Positions 1 to 8,116 of a DNA stretch of 64,000 nt are shown here, in pieces. Numbering within the stretch: position 1 is the stretch's first letter; the number at the start of each line of letters is the position of its first letter. The notes under the pieces are model-generated. The model was given only the letters and a program-made list of their open reading frames with translations, did no database searches and was not told the DNA's origin. The DNA is from Salipaludibacillus aurantiacus (GTDB lineage: Bacteria; Bacillota; Bacilli; Bacillales; Salisediminibacteriaceae): positions 119,640 to 183,639 of the forward strand of contig NZ_FOGT01000009.1 in the NCBI RefSeq assembly GCF_900111295.1. The letters are read 5' to 3'. The translations under genes were made by a program, and so were the position numbers.

Positions 1-1236
1 CACTCCGCCTGAGTAGTAGGACAGGTACAGGGTATTACCGCGTACCTTCGGATCGTGAACTGTTTTGGCAAATGTCCGAACTGGGTCTGAGAAATCATAT
101 GTTAAATCTGTCGTAAACTCACTTAACAGTACTGGATTTGTTTTGTCTTTAATATCAAAAATGCGGGTATAACCGTAAGCACTCTCATATCCCTCACCGT
201 GCGGATTTGCGATTTCACGGGTTTCAATCAGGATGTTTCCTCCTCTCGCAAGCGCGGCAGAGTGTGCGGCACCTTTTTGATCATCAGCAAATTCTGTACG
301 TCCTAAGTATTCAGCGTTCTCAGGATCCCTAATATCAAAGATGACAGTCCCAAGGTCCCACATGGACACATAGGCGTAGTGGCCATTGTTATCAGTAATG
401 ACACTGTGGTTAAACACCGGACGGGTATGGCCGTCAGGAGCATCCCAGTGATAGCCGTTAAAACTCTCATCTACTTCGGCCAACGTACGAGGGTCAAACT
501 CCCACAGTTTCTCAGGGTTTGCAGGATCACTAACATCAATGATCTGAAAATCGCGTTCTTCTCCTGATGTATAGAAATCAGCATACGGGTTTGAAACAAG
601 CATAAGGGCTTTGTTTCCTTGAGTCGTTAAGTATAATTCATGTGTTCCGGTTATGCGGCGGTCTAATTCATAAAAACCAAGCCTTTCCGGGTTATACGGG
701 TCTGACACATCATAAAGAAGCGCGCCTCCGATGCTGTCCGGGCGGTTTAAGTTATTTCTTGACGTCTGCTGAAGACTTACAACTGCCAGGTCGCCTTTAA
801 ACTCCGGAGTGTTTACAGTTTTCACAATGACTTTTTCCTGCCATGTATGAGGCACGTCATGAGCAATTTGCCCAATTTCCTTTGGATTTTCAGGGTCTTT
901 TAAGTCAAAGATACGGACCCCGCCATTCGCTCCATTGGCGGTATGAGTGCCTAGATAAGCAAATCCTTTATGTGCATACACATCTGCTGTGTTATTTTGA
1001 ATGCCATCGATTTCCTTAATCTGTTCTGCTGCTGCTTCATGCAAAAACTTCAGGTTTTTATCACCATTTTCTTCAGGGTCCCCCAGCATTTCCAGAGCCT
1101 CATGGTCAAATGGGACTGTTTCTTTATTAATACCACCCTCAAAAGCATCATGGGCGAACCCTGCCGGTGCTACGGACGTTAACATAAGTGTTCCTGCAAG
1201 TACCGACGTCAGCAAAACTTTATTCCTTTTTTTCAA
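1..1236 (-). CDS. Secreted LVIVD-repeat (beta-propeller-like) protein, 3' end outside window
   Basis: The frame is open from a TTG at 1236 to the window edge (412 codons), so the C-terminus is missing. A GGAGGCG Shine-Dalgarno lies 7 nt before the TTG. The first ~28 residues are a signal peptide (basic KKRNK, hydrophobic core, cleavage near AGFA-HD), so the protein is exported. The rest repeats blocks of the type VRIFDLKDPENPKEIG, LYDVSDPYNPERLG, IIDVSDPANPEKLW and IFDIRDPENAEYLG, which is the LVIVD repeat pattern expected to form propeller blades. No catalytic motif is visible; function is unknown, possibly surface adhesion or scaffold. Family call is from repeat appearance only. Confidence 0.8.
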   Translation of the reverse strand, partial: MKKRNKVLLTSVLAGTLMLTSVAPAGFAHDAFEGGINKETVPFDHEALEMLGDPEENGDKNLKFLHEAAAEQIKEIDGIQNNTADVYAHKGFAYLGTHTANGANGGVRIFDLKDPENPKEIGQIAHDVPHTWQEKVIVKTVNTPEFKGDLAVVSLQQTSRNNLNRPDSIGGALLYDVSDPYNPERLGFYELDRRITGTHELYLTTQGNKALMLVSNPYADFYTSGEERDFQIIDVSDPANPEKLWEFDPRTLAEVDESFNGYHWDAPDGHTRPVFNHSVITDNNGHYAYVSMWDLGTVIFDIRDPENAEYLGRTEFADDQKGAAHSAALARGGNILIETREIANPHGEGYESAYGYTRIFDIKDKTNPVLLSEFTTDLTYDFSDPVRTFAKTVHDPKVRGNTLYLSYYSGGV

Positions 1237-1250
1237 AATTAAACGCCTCC

Positions 1251-1554
1251 TTAAAATGATGTGACAGTTACAGGAAAAAGTATATAGAACAAGCGGTTAT
1301 TTCGCCATACGAAACATTCGGTGAATTCTGCAGTATTTCGAACATTTTTAATACTATGTCCTTAATTTAAAACGTAATTTCGACGAAGATTGTCGAACAC
1401 CTAACGTATCCTCTTTTGGATTACATAAATTTCAATCGATCACCCTAATTTTCGCGCGCATTAACACTATATTCACATTAAAAATAGTAAAAATAGTTAA
1501 ATTTAATAAACATTTTCAGGACTACAGACTTAATATATTCCCCCTCTCTTATAA
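1251..1554. other. Intergenic region upstream of the LVIVD gene
   Basis: About 300 nt without a gene. It is the 5' region of the LVIVD gene and contains two short inverted repeats, TTTCG-N5-CGAAA around 1299-1313 and TTCGAC-N7-GTCGAA around 1379-1397, plus a TATACT -10-like hexamer on the minus strand near 1279. No convincing -35 partner was found. The inverted repeats could be operators, but nothing identifies the regulator. Confidence 0.4.
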
Positions 1555-1590
1555 ACAGAAAATACTGGCAGGGATAATCCCTGCCAGTTC
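1555..1590 (-). terminator. Intrinsic terminator of the sortase gene
   Basis: A near-perfect hairpin (CTGGCAGGGAT / ATCCCTGCCAG) starts just past the sortase stop codon and is followed on the minus strand by a T-rich stretch. Confidence 0.85.
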
Positions 1591-1592
1591 TT

Positions 1593-2330
1593 TTAGTTAG
1601 AAACAAGCACAGCTTCAAGCACATACCGCTCAGGTGCTGCACCGATAAAATTAAACGGATAGCATGTCGTGACAGTAAGTGTGGCTCTTGGACGGGGCAC
1701 AATTACCGTCCGGTCATCTGCATCTACAATTCTGACTCGCTTTACTTTGTATGTGAATTCCCCTGCAGACGTTGTGACGATAAGGAGATCCTTCTCCCCG
1801 ACTTTTCCTAACTCTCTGAATACCGTATCACGGTGGCCTGATAAGACGGAATTATCATTCTCACCCGGCAAGACACTTCCCGGATAATGCCCTACACCTT
1901 TTTCCAGTGTTTTATCGTCAGTCCCATGGTAAACAGGAAAGGTGGCATTTAGCTTTGGGATAGTAAGATAGGCGAATTCTTCACCGGCGCCCGGCCGTTC
2001 TGCATACACAACATGCCCGGGTTCCGTAACCTTCATGTTGTCCTTTTTCTCCTTAGGCGCAGAAGAAGACGATGCTGTTTTCATGCTGCCCTGAGAATTA
2101 GCCGTATCTATCTTTTCTTCTAAAACGGCTTCTCTTTTAGCAGTCATGCCAGAAACAGGCACCGGATGTTCTTTCACAGTTTCTGCTGCAAAAAGGTAAG
2201 AAGCGGGTTCACTGTATTTATATAAAAGATAACCCTTCAGAAACGTGTAAGCATTTGTAGTAGTAAACAGTAGCCCCGCCACGATTAGCCCTGTAGAAAA
2301 AAGTAAAAGAAAGCAGTTCTTAATCTTCAT
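1593..2330 (-). CDS. Class D sortase
   Basis: A 245-residue membrane-anchored cysteine transpeptidase that cleaves a sorting signal and attaches surface proteins to the cell wall. One N-terminal membrane segment (residues ~5-30) is followed by a linker and the sortase barrel. The catalytic triad is visible: His in LSGHRDTVF, Cys in TVTTCYPF and Arg in APERYVL. The TTCYPF context and downstream partner with an LPDTA signal fit class D rather than class A. It lies 30 nt after the acidic LPXTA protein gene and is very probably co-transcribed and dedicated to it. A strong terminator follows. Confidence 0.9.
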   Translation of the reverse strand: MKIKNCFLLLFSTGLIVAGLLFTTTNAYTFLKGYLLYKYSEPASYLFAAETVKEHPVPVSGMTAKREAVLEEKIDTANSQGSMKTASSSSAPKEKKDNMKVTEPGHVVYAERPGAGEEFAYLTIPKLNATFPVYHGTDDKTLEKGVGHYPGSVLPGENDNSVLSGHRDTVFRELGKVGEKDLLIVTTSAGEFTYKVKRVRIVDADDRTVIVPRPRATLTVTTCYPFNFIGAAPERYVLEAVLVSN

Positions 2331-2360
2331 ACCGGAACTCCTTTTTTAGTTTTTATCCTG

Positions 2361-3395
2361 TCAGGCTGCTTTCCGCTTCCGGATAATGGCAGCACCGGTT
2401 CCCGCCGCAAGAAGTCCCAATAACATATTTAAAGGCAGATTTGTGGCCGTATCCGGCAGTTTACCGCCTTTTTCTGTTTTATTAACCACAGGCTCAGCAT
2501 CGCTGACTGACTCTTTTTCTTTCAGTTCTTCCGTCACTGTCTGAAGTTCATCAGCTGTCTCTAAAAATAAATCCGAATCGAACATATCAGCTGTAAACAG
2601 AATGTCCGCAAGAAATTCTCCTTGAAAATTATACAATTCTATTAAGAGATCATAACCATTCAGCTGGGTAACCTTTATCAGTTCAGCTAAAGTCACCGGC
2701 TTCTTTTCCTCGCCTTTTACAAAGAAAAATACCGCTTCCAGTTCCATAAGGTTTAAAAGTTCCTCACTGATTGCCAGAAGCTCAGCTATTTGTTCTGCGG
2801 ACAGTTCACTCGCAGTTTCGAAATCCCCTAAAGCAATCAGTCTGTAAAACAGTTTGTCCAGCTTGTCTTCAAAATCCGGGTCATTGTCTATCACATATTC
2901 CAGATGCTCAAACAGCCTGATGAGCTCGTCTTCATCCAGCCCGATTTCCGCAAACAAATCCAGGAAATCGCTGTAATCTTCATCAAATTCCCATTCCTCA
3001 TCAGCCCAGCCGTCCCATTCTTCATCATAGTAATAATTCCAGACATAAAAATCGAGGTCGTCATAAAACTTAATCTCTTCCAAAGTCACGCCGTATTCAG
3101 CAAGAACGGTATGTAATTCTGCACGTGTGATCTCATAGTCAGCAAGAAGCTGTTCAATAAGTTCGTCTGTCAGTATGTCTCCCAGAAAATCCTTCAACTC
3201 TTCCACTGACTCGAAGTCTTTTACTTCCATCCCCCATTCGAAATCAAGATACTCATCCAGCTCATCCTGCGACCAGCCAATCTCTTTTAAATAAGCAGTT
3301 AATTCCTGGCTGTTCACAGAGGCCGAGGCCACGTGGGGTAAAAAAGAAAATAGCATAGCAGAAACGACTAGCATTAACAGCAACAAACGTTTCAT
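2361..3395 (-). CDS. Processed acidic surface protein with LPXTA sorting signal
   Basis: 344 residues. The ATG at 3395 is chosen because a GGAGG lies 7 nt upstream; the longer frame would begin inside that Shine-Dalgarno. A signal peptide covers residues ~1-25. The body is extremely acidic, with helical repeats such as ELKDFLGDILTDELIEQLL and a DEEWDGWADEEWEFDEDY stretch. The C-terminus has a class D sorting signal LPDTA, a hydrophobic span (LLGLLAAGTGAAII) and a basic tail RKRKAA. This matches the known Bacillus family of processed acidic surface proteins ending in LPXTA. The adjacent sortase is the likely processing enzyme. The biological role is not known. Confidence 0.9.
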   Translation of the reverse strand: MKRLLLLMLVVSAMLFSFLPHVASASVNSQELTAYLKEIGWSQDELDEYLDFEWGMEVKDFESVEELKDFLGDILTDELIEQLLADYEITRAELHTVLAEYGVTLEEIKFYDDLDFYVWNYYYDEEWDGWADEEWEFDEDYSDFLDLFAEIGLDEDELIRLFEHLEYVIDNDPDFEDKLDKLFYRLIALGDFETASELSAEQIAELLAISEELLNLMELEAVFFFVKGEEKKPVTLAELIKVTQLNGYDLLIELYNFQGEFLADILFTADMFDSDLFLETADELQTVTEELKEKESVSDAEPVVNKTEKGGKLPDTATNLPLNMLLGLLAAGTGAAIIRKRKAA

Positions 3396-3574
3396 AACAT
3401 TAACCTCCAATTTTTGGAATTTTTAACGCATGAAATGATTATATGCCCATTTATGCCGGTCAGCCACGTAAATATCTCCTATTTATTTGTTAAGAAATTT
3501 TATCTCCATATTCCTATATCTTTCTTCAATATCCTTTAATATAATAGATAACCCATTTTAATGGAAAACTATAT

Positions 3575-3612
3575 AAAAAACCTTTCTTACCGTTGTCAGG
3601 CAAGAAAGGCTC
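3575..3612 (-). terminator. Intrinsic terminator of the SDR gene
   Basis: Hairpin CCTTTCTTGCC...GGTAAGAAAGG followed on the minus strand by TTTTTTAT, 20-50 nt past the SDR stop. Confidence 0.85.
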
Positions 3613-3630
3613 CTCCGCTTTTTTATAAAC

Positions 3631-4416
3631 CTACACTTTTTCTTCCCATTTTTCCTCTTCAAAGCTCTTCATCTGTTCTTCCACTTCCTTAGGATAAGCC
3701 GTCCGGAAATGATGGTGGTCAGCTTCGATCACTTCAACCATTTTATCTATCATATCTTTTGGATCATACTGGTCCTCCAATATTTTTTCTGTTTCAGCAA
3801 TTGATTCTTTGTGGGTAAAGTTCTCATCATCATTGAACCACTTCCACTTTTCTTCAAACATACGGTCATTAAAGCCGGTCTCAAACGGTCCTGGATTAAT
3901 GGTGGCTACTTGGACTCCGAATTCTTCAAGTTCTGCCTTCATCGTCTTCGCTATTGATTCAATGGCATGCTTTGAAGACCCGTAAGCACCTAAGTAAGGC
4001 ATTGCTACGACGCCGACAATTGAACTTAGAAAAATAATCTTGCCGCTTTTCTTATTCACAAATTTTTTAGCTGCAATCTGTGTATTCTCGAGCGTACTGA
4101 ATACATTTGTTTCATAAATAGCCCGCATTCTGTCTACAGGGATCTCAGAGATCGGCCCCCCTTCACCAATTGCTGCGTTAGCGACAAACACATCATAGTC
4201 ATAATCTTCTATGAGCTGCTGATCTCTTTTATCAGTAATATCCAGTTTAATTACTTCCAGCTCTACTCCTTCTCTCTCAGCTTCTTCATGCAGGCTTGTT
4301 ACCTGTGAAATAATTTCTACGCCTGCAATTACTTTGTGCCCTTTTTTAGCCAAACCCAGTGCTGTTCCTTTGCCTAAACCGCTTCCTGCTCCAGTTATAA
4401 AAATTGTTTTGGCCAT
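3631..4416 (-). CDS. Short-chain dehydrogenase/reductase (SDR)
   Basis: 261 residues with a Rossmann fold typical of classical SDR enzymes. The nucleotide-binding motif TGAGSGLGKG is at residues ~8-17, the NAA structural motif (ANAAIGEG) is central, and the catalytic YGSSK follows a serine-containing strand (LSSIVG). Cofactor is NAD(H) or NADP(H); the substrate cannot be deduced. The C-terminal ~30 residues are very charged. An AAGGAGGG site precedes the ATG. It is a single-gene unit between two terminators. SDR fold is secure, substrate unknown. Confidence 0.9.
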   Translation of the reverse strand: MAKTIFITGAGSGLGKGTALGLAKKGHKVIAGVEIISQVTSLHEEAEREGVELEVIKLDITDKRDQQLIEDYDYDVFVANAAIGEGGPISEIPVDRMRAIYETNVFSTLENTQIAAKKFVNKKSGKIIFLSSIVGVVAMPYLGAYGSSKHAIESIAKTMKAELEEFGVQVATINPGPFETGFNDRMFEEKWKWFNDDENFTHKESIAETEKILEDQYDPKDMIDKMVEVIEADHHHFRTAYPKEVEEQMKSFEEEKWEEKV

Positions 4417-4526
4417 CTTAAACCCTCCTTATGGTTACTAGTTGGCAGTTCCCATGGAGAATTTATCCAAAACCTTTTCTATGGCCTATTTAAAGGCGTG
4501 CATTACCAGGGCTCCTTTCTTGCACG

Positions 4527-4567
4527 CAAAAAAAGCCCCTTCTGCCATATAAAAGCAGAAAGAGCTT
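4527..4567 (-). terminator. Intrinsic terminator of the HTH/coiled-coil gene
   Basis: Stem AAGCTCTTTCTGC / GCAGAAGGGGCTT (with G-U pairs) followed by seven Ts on the minus strand. Confidence 0.85.
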
Positions 4568-4627
4568 ACTAAGGAGAAATTTAAACTATTATTTTATTAA
4601 TATATGTAATTATGAGGTACCCCGCTC

Positions 4628-5338
4628 TCATTTACGGAAGAGAGCAAAAAGCTTATCCCAGTAGTATCCTTTGCGCTTTTTTATCGTCGTCTCTAAACGT
4701 TTATTAAAGTCATTTTGCAGGCGCCATTCTTTCTTTTGTTCCTCCCTGATTTGCTGCAATTCTTTTTGTAAAAATTCATTTTTTTCTTTTTCCTGCTCAA
4801 GCATGGTTTCATAATAACCGTGTTGCTGCTCAGTTAATTTTTCAATCTTTGAATTTGTTTTCTGCGCCGAATTACCAATTGTAGAGCTAATAACATGGTG
4901 GTCCTGCTGAAGTCTCGCCACCGTTGTTTTAAGCTGGTCCATATCGTTTCTGAGCTGCATATTGGTTTCACGTGCAGCTGCAAATTCACCCGCTAAAACG
5001 GTTAATATCTCTTTTAACTGATTAGGATCCTGAGGGAGCTCATCATATTGGCCAGACACCGCTACCTGTGTGTCATTCGACTGTTCCAATTTCTTTTTCT
5101 GCTGCTCGACAAGATCTTTAGCTGTATCGTCCAAAGGCCTATTCGTATCGCGCAGCGCTATAAGCGATTCGATATCAGATTGGACAAAAACCCGCCGGTC
5201 CCGTTCTTTAAAAAATTCATACCCATTCCGCTCAAGCACCTGACCGTATTTACGGACAGTCGGCGTTGCAATTCCTAACTCTTCCGCCACTTCCTTTGTC
5301 GTATAAGACCGCTCATTTGGTTGTATATCGTGCCGCAT
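4628..5338 (-). CDS. MerR-like HTH, coiled-coil DNA-binding protein (DUF3967/RacA-like layout)
   Basis: 236 residues from the ATG at 5338, which has AGGAGGT 5-6 nt upstream. Residues ~11-60 form a MerR-type winged HTH (YTTKEVAEELGIATPTVRKY, then a wing around RDRRVF and a helix SDIESLIALRD). Residues ~80-215 are long charged helices with coiled-coil heptads. The last 17 residues (KKRKGYYWDKLFALFRK) are basic and aromatic and could form a membrane-binding amphipathic helix. This layout resembles DUF3967 proteins and the chromosome-anchoring protein RacA, though no sequence identity to RacA is claimed. Palindromes TATCGC-N3-GCGATA lie in its upstream region and one inside the gene. Likely an autoregulator or DNA-anchoring protein; inference only. 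Confidence 0.7.
   Translation of the reverse strand: MRHDIQPNERSYTTKEVAEELGIATPTVRKYGQVLERNGYEFFKERDRRVFVQSDIESLIALRDTNRPLDDTAKDLVEQQKKKLEQSNDTQVAVSGQYDELPQDPNQLKEILTVLAGEFAAARETNMQLRNDMDQLKTTVARLQQDHHVISSTIGNSAQKTNSKIEKLTEQQHGYYETMLEQEKEKNEFLQKELQQIREEQKKEWRLQNDFNKRLETTIKKRKGYYWDKLFALFRK
5146..5160. repeat. TATCGC-type palindrome inside the HTH gene
   Basis: TATCGC-GCA-GCGCTA, one mismatch from the 15-nt palindrome found upstream of the gene. It lies in the 5' third of the coding region. Confidence 0.45.
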
Positions 5339-5371
5339 ATCGGACCTCCTCAAAAACTGTTCTGTATAGTA

Positions 5372-5386
5372 TATCGCCGGGCGATA
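5372..5386. promoter_or_regulatory. Perfect palindrome TATCGCC-G-GGCGATA, candidate operator
   Basis: A perfect 7-bp inverted repeat with one central base, 34 nt upstream of the HTH gene start, where a promoter or repressor site is expected. Same 15-nt size and TATCGC arms as the site at 5605. Confidence 0.65.
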
Positions 5387-5581
5387 CGGTGCGTTGCCGG
5401 AAACCAGGGTTAATTGTTCAGTGACCGCTTAAACAGCCGCTTTTTTATTTAGTCTTATGTCCCATTTTATCACGCATGCTTATACTTGTGTATGTCACTT
5501 GAGATGTAAATCGCTTTTGTAAATGAATTGTGATAATTATACGGAGGGAAAGAAACCTTTCTTAAATGTATCTTTCTGCAA

Positions 5582-5622
5582 CTGTATCGCCGTGAATTCC
5601 ACCATATCGCCATGCGATACAG
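5582..5622. repeat. TATCGC palindrome plus flanking half site
   Basis: TATCGC-CAT-GCGATA at 5605-5619 is a perfect 6-bp inverted repeat with a 3-nt spacer. A half site CTGTATCGC at 5582-5590 forms a 9-bp inverted repeat with GCGATACAG at 5614-5622. The local design, with repeated arms, looks like a protein-binding region. Confidence 0.6.
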
Positions 5623-5699
5623 TGGAGGGCTATTTAATTAAGTCCATAATTGGCTTTGTTTTTTCTCATAACCATTCACGGGCGGCTTTTTTTGTTGGT

Positions 5700-5761
5700 G
5701 TATCGCTTTGATACATTCTTGTATCGGTCCGGATACCCGCAAAATATATCGCTTTGCGTTG
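5700..5761. repeat. Three degenerate TATCGC/GTATC dyads
   Basis: GTATC-N5-GATAC at 5700-5714, GTATC-N6-GATAC at 5721-5736, and TATCGC-TTT-GCG at 5747-5758 follow in close order just outside the stop codon of the YheC/D gene. They look like weaker copies of the same element, giving five to six copies across 5372-5761. The rest of this ~445-nt gap shows no gene. Confidence 0.5.
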
Positions 5762-5784
5762 GAATCTTACCAGGTTTTACTTCC

Positions 5785-6681
5785 TTATTCAGATGACAAA
5801 AAACGTCTGAAGCGTCTTATCAAGTTAGTAATAAAATTACCGTCGGGATTTTTATTGAGGTTAGATGTAACTTTATTTTCAGGAAGTAAGTCATTTTTCC
5901 CTGGGCTTTCCGATTTCCCTGTGTTTTCTGTTTTTCGTTCCTTATATCTTTCTGGGGAGGATCGAAAATCTACAATGTTTTTATAAAACGTCTGGTTCTG
6001 CATGATTTCAAACATGTTTATAGAAGGACGGTAATTTGCCTCAATAATCCACAAGTTCCCGTCTTCATCGATTCCCACATCCAACCCTATTTCAGTTCTT
6101 TTAGGAAAATACTTTTGAAGATGCCGGGCAGCTTCAAGACCTAAGCTATCCAATTTTTTTTGCAAATCGGTTACCTTCACTTTATTCTTTAAAATGGACT
6201 TATTAATTGCCTCTTCAACAGTCAGTACCTGGACGCTGGCATTAGTAACGAAATAGCCGGAAAAACTTACTTTGGCCGCTGTCCCTGTTACAAACCAGTC
6301 ATCAGTCCTTTTCTTTCGCTGCAGCATTATCCTGAAATCAAAGGGAGCATCGTCAATTGTGGCTAAAGGGATGTACTGCTGAACGACCCTCTTCTTTTTA
6401 GTTATCTGATTAATGTAGTTAAGGGTGGGTACTTGTCCGGTAAAATGATTTATCTTCCTGCCGTAGTGAATATTATAATGATCGTCCCCAAGACTGTTTA
6501 CTTTCAGAATCTTAAACCCCAGCCTGCCGAAATTAGGTTTTATTACAACGGATTTATGTCTCTTTAGCATAGACCATAATGTGTCTCTTTTAAAAATTCG
6601 TGTTTCTGGAAGATAGTCAGCAAGCAGTTTGTTTTGTTTCATTAGTTTATATTTTGACCATTTGGATACAGAGACTTTCAT
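5785..6681 (-). CDS. YheC/YheD-family ATP-grasp protein (endospore coat-associated type)
   Basis: 298 residues. The ATP-grasp core is recognisable: VVIKPNFGRLGFKI near residue 45, RIMLQRKK in the middle and the metal/ATP-binding EIGLDVGIDEDGNLWIIEANYRPS near residues 200-235. This is the arrangement of the YheC/YheD family, members of which are found in Bacillus spore coats. The enzymatic reaction is unknown. The C-terminal ~45 residues are basic and low-complexity and may be strain-specific. AAAGGAGGT sits just before the ATG. It is 63 nt from the SET-domain gene upstream, so the two may be co-transcribed. Confidence 0.8.
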   Translation of the reverse strand: MKVSVSKWSKYKLMKQNKLLADYLPETRIFKRDTLWSMLKRHKSVVIKPNFGRLGFKILKVNSLGDDHYNIHYGRKINHFTGQVPTLNYINQITKKKRVVQQYIPLATIDDAPFDFRIMLQRKKRTDDWFVTGTAAKVSFSGYFVTNASVQVLTVEEAINKSILKNKVKVTDLQKKLDSLGLEAARHLQKYFPKRTEIGLDVGIDEDGNLWIIEANYRPSINMFEIMQNQTFYKNIVDFRSSPERYKERKTENTGKSESPGKNDLLPENKVTSNLNKNPDGNFITNLIRRFRRFLSSE

Positions 6682-6743
6682 AAATAACCTCCTTTCTTAA
6701 TAAGACTCGTAAAATACCGCTCTCTGCTAATCACTTGGTTTGT

Positions 6744-7109
6744 TTATTCCACTACTTTAAACGGAACAGGCAGCTTCCTGTCCGGCTTTCCTTTATAATT
6801 GATGGTCACCTCTTCTCCGGGAGCAATATCCCGCAGCGCACGAAAAAGGATACAGTTGTCTTCTCTGTTTAATATAAAAACCGCATTTGGTTTATATGAG
6901 TGGTTGTATAACGAGCCGTATCCTAAAGCGATAGCTCCTTCTCTTCCCCACTGAAAGAAGTAATCAACCAGAACAGTAGTCATGATGGCACGCAATTCAC
7001 TTTTAGGAATGATAATAACAGGAGCCTTTTCAATAATTTCTCCTTTTTTAAATGATTTTAAAGTAAATACACCGCGCCCTTTTTCAGTACTTTGTTTAAC
7101 CTCTAACAC
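6744..7109 (-). CDS. SET-domain protein
   Basis: 121 residues from a GTG at 7109, which has a GGGAGGGGG site about 6 nt upstream; a longer frame to 7253 lacks a site and is not conserved-looking. The SET signatures are visible: GRGVF at residues 11-15, NHSYKPNA at 69-76 and GEEVTINY at 98-105, with no post-SET cysteines. SET proteins bind S-adenosylmethionine and usually methylate lysines; small bacterial versions are mostly uncharacterised, so the substrate is unknown. Lies directly upstream of the YheC/D gene and divergent from the small gene at 7257. Confidence 0.8.
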   Translation of the reverse strand: MLEVKQSTEKGRGVFTLKSFKKGEIIEKAPVIIIPKSELRAIMTTVLVDYFFQWGREGAIALGYGSLYNHSYKPNAVFILNREDNCILFRALRDIAPGEEVTINYKGKPDRKLPVPFKVVE

Positions 7110-7256
7110 TCTTAACCCCCTCCCTTTTCTTAAAATCAACATATTCAAAAAAATTACAGGTGAAACGTCAATTACCCATTTATACTGAGAGTCCAAACAA
7201 CTGTTAAATTTGGCTAATATAAATAAATTAACTTTAAAGAAAAGGAGGTACAAAAG

Positions 7257-7496
7257 ATGGGACTTAGAACAAATGGCTGCGACTGCGCAGCATGGGACGA
7301 AATTCTAGAGCAGGACGCCCAATATAATGTGACTACTGAAGCAGGTACTGCAGATGCGGTCAATAACGCTTTTTACAGGGGGACTACTGGAAACTTTCTA
7401 ATTTTTGACCCAACTGGAAAAGGCTTAGGCTTAATTTATTTTTGCTGTACTCAAATAACTTCTATTCAGGAAGCAGATGGGACTCCGGTAGAGTAA
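7257..7496 (+). CDS. Small four-cysteine protein of unknown function
   Basis: 79 residues, one of few plus-strand genes here, with a strong AAAGGAGGT before the ATG and a terminator right after the stop, so it is very probably expressed. Cysteines are at 8, 10, 63 and 64 (CDC and YFCC). No signal peptide or membrane span. The acidic N-terminal half and a glycine-rich, beta-prone C-terminal half (GTTGNFLIFDPTGKGLGLIYF) suggest a compact or self-assembling protein, perhaps spore-surface, because its neighbours include a spore-type gene. Not recognised; the last point is a guess. Confidence 0.7.
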   Translation: MGLRTNGCDCAAWDEILEQDAQYNVTTEAGTADAVNNAFYRGTTGNFLIFDPTGKGLGLIYFCCTQITSIQEADGTPVE

Positions 7497-7502
7497 AAGA
7501 TA

Positions 7503-7537
7503 AAAAGCACTCAACCATATGCTGGTTGAGTGCTTTT
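7503..7537. terminator. Bidirectional intrinsic terminator
   Basis: Perfect stem AAAAGCACTCAACCA / TGGTTGAGTGCTTTT with a 5-nt loop between convergent genes; T-runs on both strands. Confidence 0.9.
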
Positions 7538-7627
7538 AAAAGTATAGAAAAGCTTAGAAGGACGTATAGTTTGAGGAATTCCTGCATTTATAAAACAGAT
7601 TCAAAATTTAAAGAGTGAAAGGTTCTG

Positions 7628-8116
7628 TTATTCACTGCGGTATCGGGGGATAACCTCACTTTTCTCAAAATCTCCCAGAGAGGAGTCACGAGCTGTATAT
7701 TCCAGTTCTTCATCTCCGTGGTATTGTGAGCGATGCTGTTTACCCGTTGATTTATACCTTATTTGTACTTCTTCCATGTATTCCGGTGTTTCTTCTACCG
7801 GAGACGGGAGTTTCATGCTGGCAATCCATGTATCGAGCCTATAGGTCCCTCTATCAACTATTTCACACAAGTGTTCAAGAGATTTGATAAGCTCATTTAA
7901 ACAATCCAGTCCGTTCCTTAACATGACAAGACCTTTTTCTTTTGCTCTTTGAAGCGAGTGCTCCATTCTGTACTTATTTTCCTGGTGTTGAAATTCAATG
8001 AAACAGCTGCTGCGGTCCCAGTTATAGTTATAAACTTCAATCTTCAACCGTTTCATCACTTTCTTAAGCCTTCTTTCACAAATATACTGCTCTTTATGCG
8101 GAACCCATTTAAACAT
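7628..8116 (-). CDS. Hypothetical protein, basic N-terminus and acidic C-terminus
   Basis: 162 residues from the ATG at 8116, which has GGAAGG 8 nt upstream; the alternative GTG at 8125 overlaps that site. The first ~60 residues are basic (ERRLKKVMKRLKIEVYNYNWDRSS) and look like a small alpha/beta fold. Residues 60-105 are helical (LDCLNELIKSLEHLCEIVDRG). The last ~55 residues are acidic and probably disordered. No signal peptide or membrane span. Not assigned to a family; coding is supported by its length, a good ribosome site and normal codon use. Confidence 0.65.
   Translation of the reverse strand: MFKWVPHKEQYICERRLKKVMKRLKIEVYNYNWDRSSCFIEFQHQENKYRMEHSLQRAKEKGLVMLRNGLDCLNELIKSLEHLCEIVDRGTYRLDTWIASMKLPSPVEETPEYMEEVQIRYKSTGKQHRSQYHGDEELEYTARDSSLGDFEKSEVIPRYRSE

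Noticed and set aside
1001..1264. Plus-strand frames over the LVIVD gene
   Set aside because: They are antisense to a clear secreted protein and have no ribosome sites.
1251..1400. TATACT near 1279 as a firm promoter
   Set aside because: The -35 partner at the right distance is poor.
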